From Spongilla lacustris (lineage: Eukaryota > Porifera > Demospongiae > Spongillida > Spongillidae): a stretch of 64,000 nt of DNA. A program made the position numbers and the translations under genes. Under the pieces are notes generated by a model. It was given only the letters and a program-made list of their open reading frames with translations, was not told the origin of the DNA and searched no databases. Positions 44,366-56,900 of the stretch are shown here, one piece after another. Within the stretch, counting starts at the first letter, position 1. Every line of letters starts with the position of its first letter. The stretch is from positions 11,566,632 to 11,630,631 of the forward strand of contig OX442418.1 in NCBI GenBank assembly GCA_949361645.1, in the 5' to 3' direction.

Positions 44366-45522
44366 GAAAGAGCATTACAACATCGGTTACTGCTTCGTGT
44401 GGTGCTGGTGGGACCTTGTCTCGAGATACTGTTGGAATTTACAGGGTCACACATATGTCTCTGGTCTCCAGGGGACCGTCTGAGATTATAACTTGCAAGT
44501 GCTGCCTTCAGCATAGTCGATCTTTTAACTCCTTGCCTGTAGTGCTTTTGGGCACACCAAATCATGCTAAAATGATGATGCCCAAGGTGTTACAACCATC
44601 GGTACACATGTCTCTGTGTGTACTCGATGGGGCTTGGATTAGAGATACAGGCTATCTTGCTGTTGCCCCACGAGCAGTTGTCCAGCACCACCTGTGTTGA
44701 CCAGAGCATTGTCCGGCGCCTGTACAGTCAGAATCGCTTCAAAAGTCTGTAATGCTTTTAGGATACCATTCAGTCGCAAATCTAAATATATACTAATCTT
44801 GAACTGTATTGGTAATTAGTTGTCAGTTAATGTATTAATTGATGTTTGTCTTTTTAAATTTTTAAAAAACATATGTATTTTGGAAAGAGCATTACAACAT
44901 CGGTTACTGCTTCGTGTGGTGCTGGTGGGACCTTGTCTCGAGATACTGTTGGAATTTACGGGGTCACACATATGTCTCTGGTCTCCAGGGGACTGTCTGA
45001 GATTATAACTTGCAAGTGCTGCCTTCAGCATAGTCAATCTTTTAACTCCTTGCCTGTAGTGCTTTTGGGCACACCAAATCATGCTAAAATGATGATGCCC
45101 ATGCAAGGTGTTACAACCATCGGTATACATGTCTCTGTGTGTACTCGATGTGGCTTGGATTAGAGATACAGGCTATCTTGCTGTTGCCCCACGAGCAGTT
45201 GTCCAGCACCACCTGTGTTGACCAGAGCATTGTCCGGCACCTGTACAGTCAGAATCGCTTCAAAAGTCTGTAATGCTTTTAGGATATTTATTCAGTCGCA
45301 AATCTAAATACATGCTAATCTTGAACTGTATTGGTAATTAGTTGTTTTAATGTATTTGATGTATGTCTTTTAAAATTTAAACATATGTATTTTAGAAAGG
45401 GCATTACAACATTGGTTACTGCTTCGTGTGGTGCTGGTGGGACCTTGTCTCGAGATACTGTTGGAATTTACAGGATCCCACATATGTCTCTGGTCGCCAG
45501 GGGACCGTCTGAGATTATAAAG
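44366..45522. repeat. Direct tandem triplication, period about 515 bp
   Basis: Copies start at 44366, 44883 and 45395 (GAAAGAGCATTACAACAT or its variant). The first two are nearly full length; the third ends at about 45522. Copies differ by few substitutions and small indels (an ATGC insertion in copy 2), so the array is young. I could not assign coding function; frames on both strands are interrupted. Confidence 0.9.
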
Positions 45523-48357
45523 CATAGTTATTGTAGTGGGTGACATATTGAATTTATATCCACAATAAGGTAGCCCAGTTCAAAGATCCCTTTGACTGCA
45601 AGCATGGACCTAACTTAAAAGGTATTGCTGGCATGATATGATTCTATGTCTCACACCTAATATGCTATTCTGCATTCCTTAGCATCCCCTGGGAAGAAGA
45701 ATTTCAAAGAATTTTTGTGTGTGGATATTTGGTGTCAGTTTTTCATTAAAATGTGGGGAGGGGAGGGGGAGATCGTAATACTTGCATGGCATTAGATCAA
45801 TTCGTAGTAAGGTGGATAGGTGTGATAATACATCAGCTAGCTAGCTATAGCTATAGTCAAGAGAATGCATACAGAACGCAACGACTTTATTATTAAGTGA
45901 GCAAAATCAATGTTGCATGCAAAGTAGAACGAGTCCAATGAACGTCATTATTATATAGTCGGATATGATGGAACAATCGTGCATGTGAAATCGTTTCAGC
46001 TTGAATGACGGTGTGAGGGAAGGGAAAAAGTATCACCCTGCCGTGCACCTACATTGACCGCCACGTGATGTGCAGCTGGCTTGGTTGTCGCAAAACTTCA
46101 CGGATCTGTAAAAACTGTGAATTGCCTGCCATCACCAAGCAATGAATAAAGGCTGATACATGTCAATTACGGTACATGTACATGTATCAGAATTTACGTA
46201 TTCATTTTGGTTCAAGTCTTGCAAATGCCGACTATCGATCATCCATTTGCATGCATGATTGCAGTATACACAGTATGCGGATCGGGAAGTCATGTCCCAG
46301 CACCAATCGTAGGTTCATATAGACTCTTACACTTAGGGGTTGAAAATACTAAAACAATTAATAGCAATCAAATGACATTCACAGTAAAAAAAGCAAAGCT
46401 ACTCAGAAAAAGGGCCTGAGCATGCAAGGAAAGTCCTGGCATTTGGGATTTTTGGGTGCAAAGTCCAACGGTCCATTTTCCCGGCGCTGCAACCGTACCT
46501 GCTGACGTCATTATCAAATTCGTACATTTAAATTCACAAGAATCAAATTAAACTATAGAATTGGTTAAGTTGTGGGATTTGTGGGCAAAAAAACAGACAA
46601 GGATTATACGCCAATAATGATTGTAGTTACAACATCAGTTTACAATGTTGTATTCTTTCATCATCACGTGATTACTGCAATCCCTGGCATGTTTCAGTAC
46701 AATATTATAATTATTATTATCATCTTTATAAATAAGAAAACGGAGGTATATGTAGTTATCGAGGGACCGCTATGAATTGAACAGATACTTTAGGGGGGAA
46801 AAAAACACATATGTAAGGATAAGTAGCTAGCAAAATCGCGTACGCGGGCCCGTAAATAGTAAAAGTACACGTCAAAAATCGAAAGTGTGAAAGTTTAATA
46901 AGGCTACTGACAAAGAGGCGAAGAAACAAAACTTTTGCTCAATCGAACTCGAGGAAGGCAAAGTGGCATTACAATAGGCTAAATTCAAACTACTTCACGA
47001 TCCATCAATTACTACAAGTTTATAGGTGTGAGAGACAGTTTTGTTGTAGTGAATGCTAGCTGTACAAACAGGCCGCATAGAACCTTTGCTATTATATCCG
47101 ACCATCAAAAACTTGTTGAAAAGACATGCCACTTATTCAAAATATCCCTAGCTGTATATGAATGCTTCCTTTCTACCGAAAGCGAGTAAGTGACCGAAGC
47201 ATTACTGTGGAGATATTCGATAAACAGACATATACATGTATATAACGAACGGGTGGCGCTCAAACACGTTATGTTCACACAGAAAGCAATTTTTTGATCT
47301 TCGCTCTCGGTAAATGTCTTCATTATAAGATTGCCCATCGAAATAAACACACAACATGTCACTTCGACCAGTTCTTGAATTGGGTGGCGGATAAAGGCTC
47401 GTTTCTCACCAAACGTTCATAGCTCTATGGGTCAACGTAGCACCACTTCTGAAACAGAGAATACAATGATTCTTTGACCGACTGATTCGCCAACTCATTC
47501 TGTGCGAGTGATGTAAAATAGGTGTAAACCCATCGTTGTGTGTTCATACAATACTTATTGAAACAATACCTATTTAAATTGAATAATAATACCCGGGACC
47601 CATGCCTTAATTTACCTGAGAAGTAAGTTTGACTAAAATTTAATTACCAAAGGCATATTTCAGTATAATATTCACTATAAGCTTTATGATGGCATGCGAT
47701 ACAATAAAAATAAAATAAAACATATTATACATACATATGGTGGGCCCTTACTGTCTGGAAGTGGCCCCCTGGCGAAGAACCTCATCGGATGCATGCAGTT
47801 TGAACTGTTTCAGTTCTCGCAAATCCCGGTTATAATTTTCAGCGTAACTGAAGAGCTTATTATTTTTACGACGACTGATCATGAGTCGGTCTGACTGTTA
47901 GAACTGCATGCATGCACACGCGATGAAAGGATACGCCGGGATTACTAACTGCATGCATGCATGCATGCGTGCACGCAATATAAAACATTGACATTGTATT
48001 TGAACTCACTATGTACTCTTGCATGTGCATCAACCATGACAGATGTGTTATGAGCAGTTGTTAAAACACTATATAAATATAACACAGCACTTCCACACTC
48101 AGTGGAGGGCTGAAATGCTTGACTCAAATCTCATTGTATTTAACTGGTGTGTAGTACCTTCAGAATTATGTGACATAGTTTCCTACAAAAATAAGTGCCA
48201 CACACCACCATAACATCATGCAGAAGTTGCTGAATCATGCAGGCTAGAATCGAAGTAAATCATGATCAGTTAAGATTGGGGGCAGTGGACATCATGACTC
48301 TACCAGACAAGTGCATGGCACATGCATACTAGTCTATCACAAGGAAGCTATTTATAA
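45523..48357. other. No gene recognised
   Basis: AT-rich intergenic DNA with GCATGC tandem words near 47947-47970 and TAGC words near 45837-45850. No exon with supporting splice sites was found on either strand. Confidence 0.4.
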
Positions 48358-49769
48358 TGTTATAAAATTTCCTTATGTTTAATGAATCGCTATAACTTCC
48401 CAACGGTTTAGGCTATCTACTTCGTATTTACAACACTTCATACCACACCATTTCTCTATGGTAAAATACATTTTGGTGTCTTGCACTTGCTATCGTGAGG
48501 CTATTAAGTTCACTTGCAGTCATGGGGGCTGGGTGGTTCTGCTGTGTGGGATGGTTCCATTTGCCTCATTCGCCCCTTGAACTTCCAGTGAATGATCAAT
48601 AGTAGGGGTGAAGTGACCCCGGGAGCTGGATCCAGGGGGGGGGGGGGGGGGGGGGGGGGCACTGGACCCAGCTGGTTCTGCTAGATGTACATGTAACCCT
48701 CACTGGCAGTGTTACACAGGAGGGGGCATGTGTGGCTTCCCTTAGTACAAGTGCATGTAGTTCACGACTCCCCTGAAATTGTGGGGGCTGCCAAATCCAT
48801 GTGGCTGGTGTCACCACTGGTATTGTGGAGGCTGACCCCATTGGTTAGCTGGTGGCCCCTGTGTAGTGCCTGATATGGGCAGGTGGTTCCACAGGTACTG
48901 CTAGTTGGCTGGTGGCTCTGCATGGCATCGGATGGTTATTTGGGGCAGTTGTCTGGATTTGCAATGTGCATGGGGCTATGAAGTCCACTTTTCAGTGAAG
49001 GGGCTATAGCCCCGTAAGTGAGGGTGGGGCTGGAGGCTCCTTTAGTGATTTAGGGGCTACCCGCTACTCCCTACAACCAGCATCGTCAGTGGGACGACCG
49101 TCATCACTACCGTTCTCAATCTTCACATCTTCATTGATTGTATCTTTAATATCGGTCGTCGCATTCGTACAGCTCGAAAACGTCCGCCGAATGAAGTACT
49201 ACTAGCTCGTCTTCAGTAGTTTGATACGTCGATCGCCATGTCGTTTATCTACATGTACACCGAAGAACAACGAATAGCAACAGTGACAGGGACGATCGAT
49301 TTTTAGAATACTTACCCAGCTCAGTGCAGTATAGGTGTGGCTATAAGTTATCGAAGTCTCAGCCCACAGGAAGTAGTTGCATATTCATGCAGATATGTCT
49401 TCGGTGAATGGAAGCGGTTCACGCACGTACAACGGCGCGATTCGAGCGGGAAACTTGTACCAACTTTGCTCCACTGTATCTCCGTAACGGATTTGATAAA
49501 AATCAACGAACAGAACAAATCGATAGGTATAGGACCTCCCTACCTACAAACCGAATTTGAAGCGATTTGATTACTCCTACAGAAAGTTATGGCGGGTTTG
49601 AACCCGGTGGGGTATAGAACGTTGCAGTACTGGTATGGAGCAAGTGCAAGACACCAACATGTATTTTACCATAGAAAAATGGTGTGGTATGAAGTGTTGT
49701 AAATAAGAAGTAGATAACCTAAACCGTTGGGAAGTTATATCGATTCAAACATAAGGAAATTTTATAACA
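48358..49769. mobile_element. Fold-back element FB5, same superfamily as FB1
   Basis: Arms 48358-48490 and 49639-49769 are inverted copies (TTATAAAATTTCCTTATGTT and its complement; CTTGCACTTGC near the inner end). Inside, 49480-49570 carries a single-arm copy of the FB1 core (CTGTATCTCCGTAACGGAT, then AACGAACAGAACAAATCGAT). A 25-base G-run lies at 48635-48659, preceded by GGATCCAG. No transposase was seen. Confidence 0.75.
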
Positions 49770-50553
49770 TAATCCCATATAGAGCATTGTTCCAGTTCAC
49801 TCATTACAGAGAGTGTCTGTGTGGTGATAATGGTTGCTGCTTTATTATTGGTGGTTGTGATACAGCCGTAATGTGCTCCACAATTTAAGCAGGAGTGTTT
49901 CCAGAATATGGTCTGGGTTTAGATCAACTATATAGGCTAGATCTCTCGATCTGAACCAATCATACGGCTTTAGTAAGTCAATTCCTCAGTGTACTTGTAT
50001 GCACTTGTGTGGCTTAGCAATTACCACCGCCTGCCTGGTTCCTCACCGCTTTTGATCCTTTGTGTGGCTTGTACCCACACAGACCCGGCATAGGTGTTCC
50101 AATTTACAGCTACACGCGTACGCAGTATTCAATTTGCGGTTCGCCTGTTGTATTAATGTTTGACTAGCCACTCTTTGAAGTTCACTTCTTACCTTTTAGC
50201 AAGGAGTTTTATAAGGCGGGATTTGGACAAAAGTGGCTATCAAATCGTTTAGTTTAATTTTTAGACAGGGAAATAAGCACGGAGATGCGCAACTATTATA
50301 ATATTTGCATTGCTGTTAGTGTAAAAGGCTTTGCATAAACTTCCTTGCTCCTTGAATAATGAGCTCATTGTTTTTGTCTATATTTACACGTAATTCGGTT
50401 TATTCAATCTAATTGCAAAACCTATTATCACGGACCATACAGCCGTCTAGAGCGTATAGGCGGCGAAGCGATGAAGACAGGCAGCGGTTTCACACCTGAC
50501 GACAATTCTCGCCCAGAGAAAAGGTATTATATACATGCATAATACTCGAGGGT
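49770..50553. other. No gene recognised
   Basis: Should contain the missing N-terminal exons of the sterol O-acyltransferase, or they lie even further upstream. I could not identify one by motif. Confidence 0.35.
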
Positions 50554-50745
50554 AGTTGGGCGTAGCCCGACCTTCGCGTAGTATTAGCGGAAGGTCGGGT
50601 ATCAAGCCTATACCCGGATTCGTACCCATCTGATAGCGTATATATGTGATAATAGCCCACATACGCTATCAGATGGGTACAAATCCAGGTATAGGCTTGA
50701 TACCCGACCTTCCACCAATGCGCGAAGGTCGGGCTACGCCCAACT
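50554..50745. mobile_element. Hairpin MITE, copy 1
   Basis: AGTTGGGCGTAGCCCGACC at the left end and its exact complement at the right end. The arms are almost fully inverted (192 bp), with a centre of about 20 bases (TATATGTGATAATA). A second copy at 58554-58756 has the same ends and inner blocks (TACCCATCTGATAGCGTAT). Confidence 0.88.
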
Positions 50746-50790
50746 AACTCGAAGACATCCGTAATTTTAACCGTGTCTTTTGATTCGCAG

Positions 50791-50909
50791 GCGTACAAAC
50801 GACCTAGTCAGAGTTTTCGAGCAAAATGATTCAATCATAAAGTAAGCTATTACAACATATAAAGACTGCTGAGAAGCGTTTACGTTCTCCCCTCCACAAC
50901 CCCTGTCCT

Positions 50910-50947
<38 letters not shown>

Positions 50948-53900
50948 GTTTGTATCTTTCTGATCACAACTTCCAGGCGGTGTACAATGTGTGCGCCGTC
51001 CACGTTGTCCTACTTGCCATCTCGAAGGTCCTGTTTGATTCTCTGGCCGCTGGACGGTAAGTATTGAATCCAGATACTGGATTAGCATATGCATATATGC
51101 ATGCCGTGTGCCTTTGTATAGACATCAGGAACACTACGAAGATTGTACCCATTCTAAATTACTTCAAGCCCTTTTATTTTATTTTATTTTTTTATTTACT
51201 CATGTTTATGTAGGATGTAGCGGGGAATTTAGACTGAAGCCATATCAGTTATGCTTACACTACACTGGAAATCGTGATACTTGTCGTTAAAATTTTTTGG
51301 GTGTGTTTTAATGTTAGCTTGATTTTTTAACATTAACTGTATGCAGTATTGAAAATCTGACAACACAGTGTTGTTGACCAAACATTTGTAAACAAGTACC
51401 GGAAATAAGTAAGTGTCACGTGACTAACACGTCTGTTTGTTTTTGTTTATAAGTGTCCCAGTCCAAAATACGGATTTGTAGCATATTTCTCAGCTCTGAG
51501 GCAGCAGATCAACACTAAATTTGGTATATAAGAGATAAACATACCTGCCAAACGTTTGGCCGAGTCATATTTCAAACCCGGGAAATACTTTGTGTGTTTT
51601 CATGGGAGACACGTTTGTTTAGGTCGAAAAGCGTTTAACATGCTGCTTTGCACAGTGGGCATTATACGCGACAGTACATCGATTTGTATACCGAGGGATG
51701 GCTATTGAACCATAGACACCTATGTTTACAACGTAACAGTTAATTTTACCGTCAAAATTCTGCTTGCAAACGTTGAATCTTAAAAAACACGCCATTTTCG
51801 AGTGAATCTCATTACGTTATTGTAACAATTTCATAATATTAATTAAAGTTTCGATGGATTGCGAAAACGGTTCTTCTAAGAACCAAACATCAACTAGCGA
51901 AAAAAAGCGGCGAGCAAGTAAAGAGGCAAGTCATGTGGGTACCTTTGAAGCGAAGAAAGGCTCCGAGGGGTAATCCCGAAGCTGCCGCTTCGAAGCGATA
52001 GTCGCGGTCAGCAAAGCAGGTTCCTCAAAAAGCAGGACGAATGCTACTATCGCAGAGAGTGCAGCCAAGGAATTGGAGTCCCTCGCTGTACACATGCCAA
52101 ATGTGTCCCATAGTGATGCAAGAGCGTTTGCATTACGAATGTACTACATAGAGGTGTCCAACGAAATGTCTCCCACTGATGCCCAAACAAATGTGAGTCA
52201 CATGTTCCAGAACTATCGGACGCATTTGGTATGTGTACAGCGAGGGACTCCAATTCTTTGGCTGCACTCTCTGCGATAGTAGCATACGTCCTTCTGCTCT
52301 TTGAGGAACTTGCTTCGCTGACCGACTACCGCTTCAAAGCGGTAGCTTCGGGATTACCCCTCCGAGCCTTCCTTCGCTTCAACGATGCCCAAGCATGATT
52401 TGCCTCTTTACTAGTTCGCCACTTTTGTACGCTGGTTGATGCTTGGTTCTCGTATTCGCCGTTCCCATCTTCAGCCATAATACAAAACGTTTAATTAATT
52501 GCCAATAACGTCATAATTGTAATGAGATTCACTCGAAAATGGCGTGTTTTCTAAGCTTCAAAGTTTGCAAGCAGAATTTTGACGGTAATATTAACTGTTA
52601 CGCTGTAAACATAGGTGTCTATGGTGCAATAACCATCCCTCGGTATAAAAATCGATGTACTGTCGTGTATAACGCCCACTGTGCAAAGCAGCATGCTAAA
52701 CGCTTTTCGACCTAAACAAACGTGTCTCCCATGAAAACACACAAAGTATTTCCCGGGTTTGAAATATGACTCGGCCAAACGTTTGGCAGGTTTTTTTATC
52801 TCTTATATGCCAAATTTAGTGTTGATCTGCTGCCTCAGAGCTGAGAAATATGCTACAGATTCGTTTTTTGGACTGGGACACTTATAAACAAAAACAAACA
52901 GACGTGTTAGTCACGTGACACTTACTTATTTCCGGTACTTGTTTACAAATGTTTGGTCAACAACACTGTGTTGTCAGATTTTCAATACTGCATACAGTTA
53001 ATGTTAAAAAATCAAGCTAACATTAAAACACACCCAAAAAATTTTAACGACAAGTATCACGATTTCCACTGTACGTGTAACAAAATCACCAAGCTTATTC
53101 CCACGTGATCTAAAATACCAAGCTACATACTGATTCATAATCGTCTAAAAAGCCATATGCTGTGTAACAGCCAGTGTGTAAGGATGCGAATGCGCGTCTA
53201 CATGCATGTATAAGCGGACAAGGTATCGTCGATCGCGATAGTAAGGTATCGACGACGACGTGTTATAATTATCGATGCATCGCCGCGGCTACAACACTGA
53301 AGTAATCGTAGGCCAAGCTTCTTGTCTGGCGATATTATTTTGTTGACACTTAATTGGATACAAGAATGCAAGAATACGTGAACGTGTACTTATTATTTAT
53401 TATACATGTATTATTGAAATATCATATATATACATGTATATATATAGCTACACATTACAGAAAAATAAATACAGAACTACACTTTTTCATGTTTATGAAT
53501 AGTATTTGTACAATACATACACTATTATTATTTAATCCGGACAGCCAGGCGTGATGCCACAGATGAAAACACCTCAATGGCTTCAGCTCCCCATGCACCA
53601 TAGGTTTATGTTAATAATTCTTCTTGGTCCACGGATGTAATCGCTTTTATTGTTGCCATGCACTCACGCACGATCTACTCTTTACAACGTACGTAGTGTG
53701 GAAAGTTTCTCAATCATCATGGAAGGTTATGTATTTTTCCATGTTGCATTTGGGTCTGGGTACCAATATAATTTCTGTGTTCCCTCCTGTCTCCCGCCCC
53801 GCCCCAACCTTTCTTCAATGCAGGTTATTTGTTGACTTGCACTTGGTGCACTTCGCATTTGGATATTTCAACCTCGCGGGCATCGCCACGTTCATCTTAA

Positions 53901-56900
53901 TAGAGCTGCTGCTCTTAAGCATGGCCGTGTCTGTGCACCCGGCACTAATGGTAACCAGGAGGGAAGGAGATAATTTTAGAAGCACGCGGATCCAAATGTA
54001 CTTAACCCTTGCGGTATAACATATCACCTGACATTATACTAGTCGTTAGGTGATTTGGATCTGGGTAAGGCTACGGGATATGATAATTATAATAATTATT
54101 ATTATTGATACTACGTACGTGTACAATACATACACAAGGGTACAATCTTAAACATAGCCTATAGTTAATTCAAAATACTTCTGGTGAGGATGGCAGTGGC
54201 ATTGGCCCTCACTAGATGGAGGTTGAGTCTGCCATAGATGTCTCTAGGTACAGCCGACTTGGGCCTGCATGCAAGATTGGCAAGCTGAGAAGCCAACTGT
54301 GAGAAGGCTTCAATAGCTTCATTTCCCCATGCACCATATGTCTCTGCTACCAGGGGAACACACAACCAGCTGAGTTCTTTCACACAGGTGTGGAAGCTAG
54401 TTCGCACAAAGTTCCCTTCATTCAAAGTGGATCTAGCCTTCCTTCTGGTCTACGTGTTGGGGATAGCCTCATCTGTAGTGCTGGTCCTGTGGGTAGGATT
54501 CGAAGTTCGCCTTGGCTTTGCTCTGAGTATTACCATTACTACTGAACAGGTATGCACAGTCCGGTAATTTTATATATGGGGGACAGTTATAATTAATGCA
54601 TGTGTCTCTTCATAAGGTGAGACTCATAATGAAGACATACTCATACGTTCGAGAGACAGCCAAGAAGGTTCTCACACCTTGGAACAAAGATGACACCTCA
54701 GGTACACATGGACACCTTATTGAGCAAGTATTACATGTGGGAGAGGTGACTTTGCCACCCCCAGGCCCAGCAGTGGTGTATGCTGGCCAGATGGAACCCA
54801 AGGTTGGCTCCTTGGCCAACTATCTCTACTTCCTGTTTGCGCCAACCCTGCTGTATAGGGACAGGTATCCTAGGTAAGAGGGTGGGGCCATATAAGGTGT
54901 GGGACAGATATCCAAGGTAGAATTTGTCATTTTGTCTCATCTGTTATTAATATTTGATTCATTCATAAGGAATGATGGCCCAATAAATTGGAAGAACATC
55001 ATTGTATACCTATCTCAAGTAAGTGAGGACATGTTTGCATTACGTTATAACCACAGCCTTAAGCTTACACTGATTTGACCACTGCATTCCTCAGTTTGTT
55101 GCAATATTCCTGACCATCATGGTGATCTACCAAGACCTGGCCATGCCGCCATCTTTGAGGTAAGGGTGTTATGACCTTCTTCATTCCATTCACATTGCAC
55201 ACTGCAAATTAATTGGTTGCTATGTCAAACAAAAATGTGGTTTCACATGTTGACTACGCAAATTTAGTTTACTTTTTTTCCAACATTGGTTTAGTTGTAA
55301 AAAAAAAGAATATACAGGGTGTTTCACAATCAAGGAAAATTAACCACAAGCAGTTAATTAAGCGGTAATTGTTGCTAAAAGTTCTAACAGCAAATGAATT
55401 CATGCTGGTGAAATAATTTTAATATGATCTTTAATGGTAATTGATTTTGATAGACCCCTATTCATTTCAGTTAAATATTATTAATGTTAATAAATGTAGG
55501 GTGGGTGGTTATCTAAATTCTGAAAACTGTATTTATTTAACTACTTCCGTTTTATTCTTTTAAAATTAGGTGCTATTGGAAATTATCAATTCATTTTCGT
55601 TAATTTTAATGTCTTTAATTTTAGTTAATTTATTATAAAATTAATACTTAGTTTGTTTACGTCAACGCTTAAGCCCACATTATTACAGCATTTAGCAACT
55701 AATTAGCTGTTTGTGGTTAATTTATAAACAATTTTCATTGATTGAGAAACACCCTATTGAGAAAAAGAAAAACTTCCGTTTGAAAATCTTTATTGTAATC
55801 CATCTCCTATAATATTTATAACTATCATCTAGTTGATTTACTGAATATGCTAAACTGGGTAAGATGCATGCAGCAATGTAAGGTGCAGAAAGGGTTATAT
55901 ACAAGTATGTAAGTGTCACAGCTATCTTTATACACAGCGCTCACAGCTTGGGATCTAGTGTTGGGCACACTTTGCATCAATCAGATGCTACTACTAGGAA
56001 CCTTTCACGCAAACTTTGGCGTCCAGCTATACTAAACATGCCTTATTGCACATCTAGCTTAATGGACGAAATACTCTGCTCCTTGGTAGTATGAGCGTCA
56101 CCTTTTCAAAGATTGATGGTAGATTTTTTGACCACGGTTAACCTAGCGTACCTACATTGTAGCTTTTACATAGGCATGAAATACGTGCAAGTCAGTGCAA
56201 TATACTAACATGCATGTAACCAGCCATGTACATACTGAATCCATAAACTTAGGTGGGGTACTGGTGGTGTAAGCACATCTTGTGTTGTAACAACCCAACT
56301 GGCTAAAGGCGGATGGAGATAGAGTGATCTGGCATTTACATGGGTTACACCATTCCTGCTCTTGGAATAAATATATGTAGTGATGGAATTAGTGAAGCCA
56401 TCTAAATTATGTGTGGAAAACATAATTACTAATTTTAGTTAGTAACCAATCATGTCATGTACTTCTAAGGTTACAAGTATGCACGCATGCATGCAGCATG
56501 AAGTTTCACGCCTTTTATTTACACTATCATGGTAAAATCCATGAATGCATGTATTGACTTGCATGGCATCCACAGAGTTCAAAAATAATTCTACTCGATA
56601 CTAGTATCACATAGCAACTACATGTATTACACCAAACAATTCATGTGTGAGAAGCACTCTTACATGTTAAATGTTCATCAGCCTTCTAACCTACTGTGTG
56701 CGTGGCATGTGCATGTGTGGGCAAGGTGTGTGCACTGTTCCTATGGGAATACTTGAAGTAGTATATTAGTAATCCAAAAATAGTATTCTGCACTTTAACA
56801 TGGGTTGGTTTGAAATACAAACTAATTTGTATTCAAATCAAAATGTTCAGTTTAATGATTAACCTTACAAATTTGGTTTCATAAACAAGCCATCAAAATT

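Noticed and set aside
44416..45163. Open frames of about 95 codons on both strands in the triplicated block
   Set aside because: Frames shift between the copies and stops fall at different places; better explained as tandem non-coding DNA.
53951..54013. Extension of the SOAT exon from 53824 to 54013
   Set aside because: The extended exon is open, but the donor at 53951 with the acceptor at 54388 restores family spacing and phase, whereas the longer form does not align.
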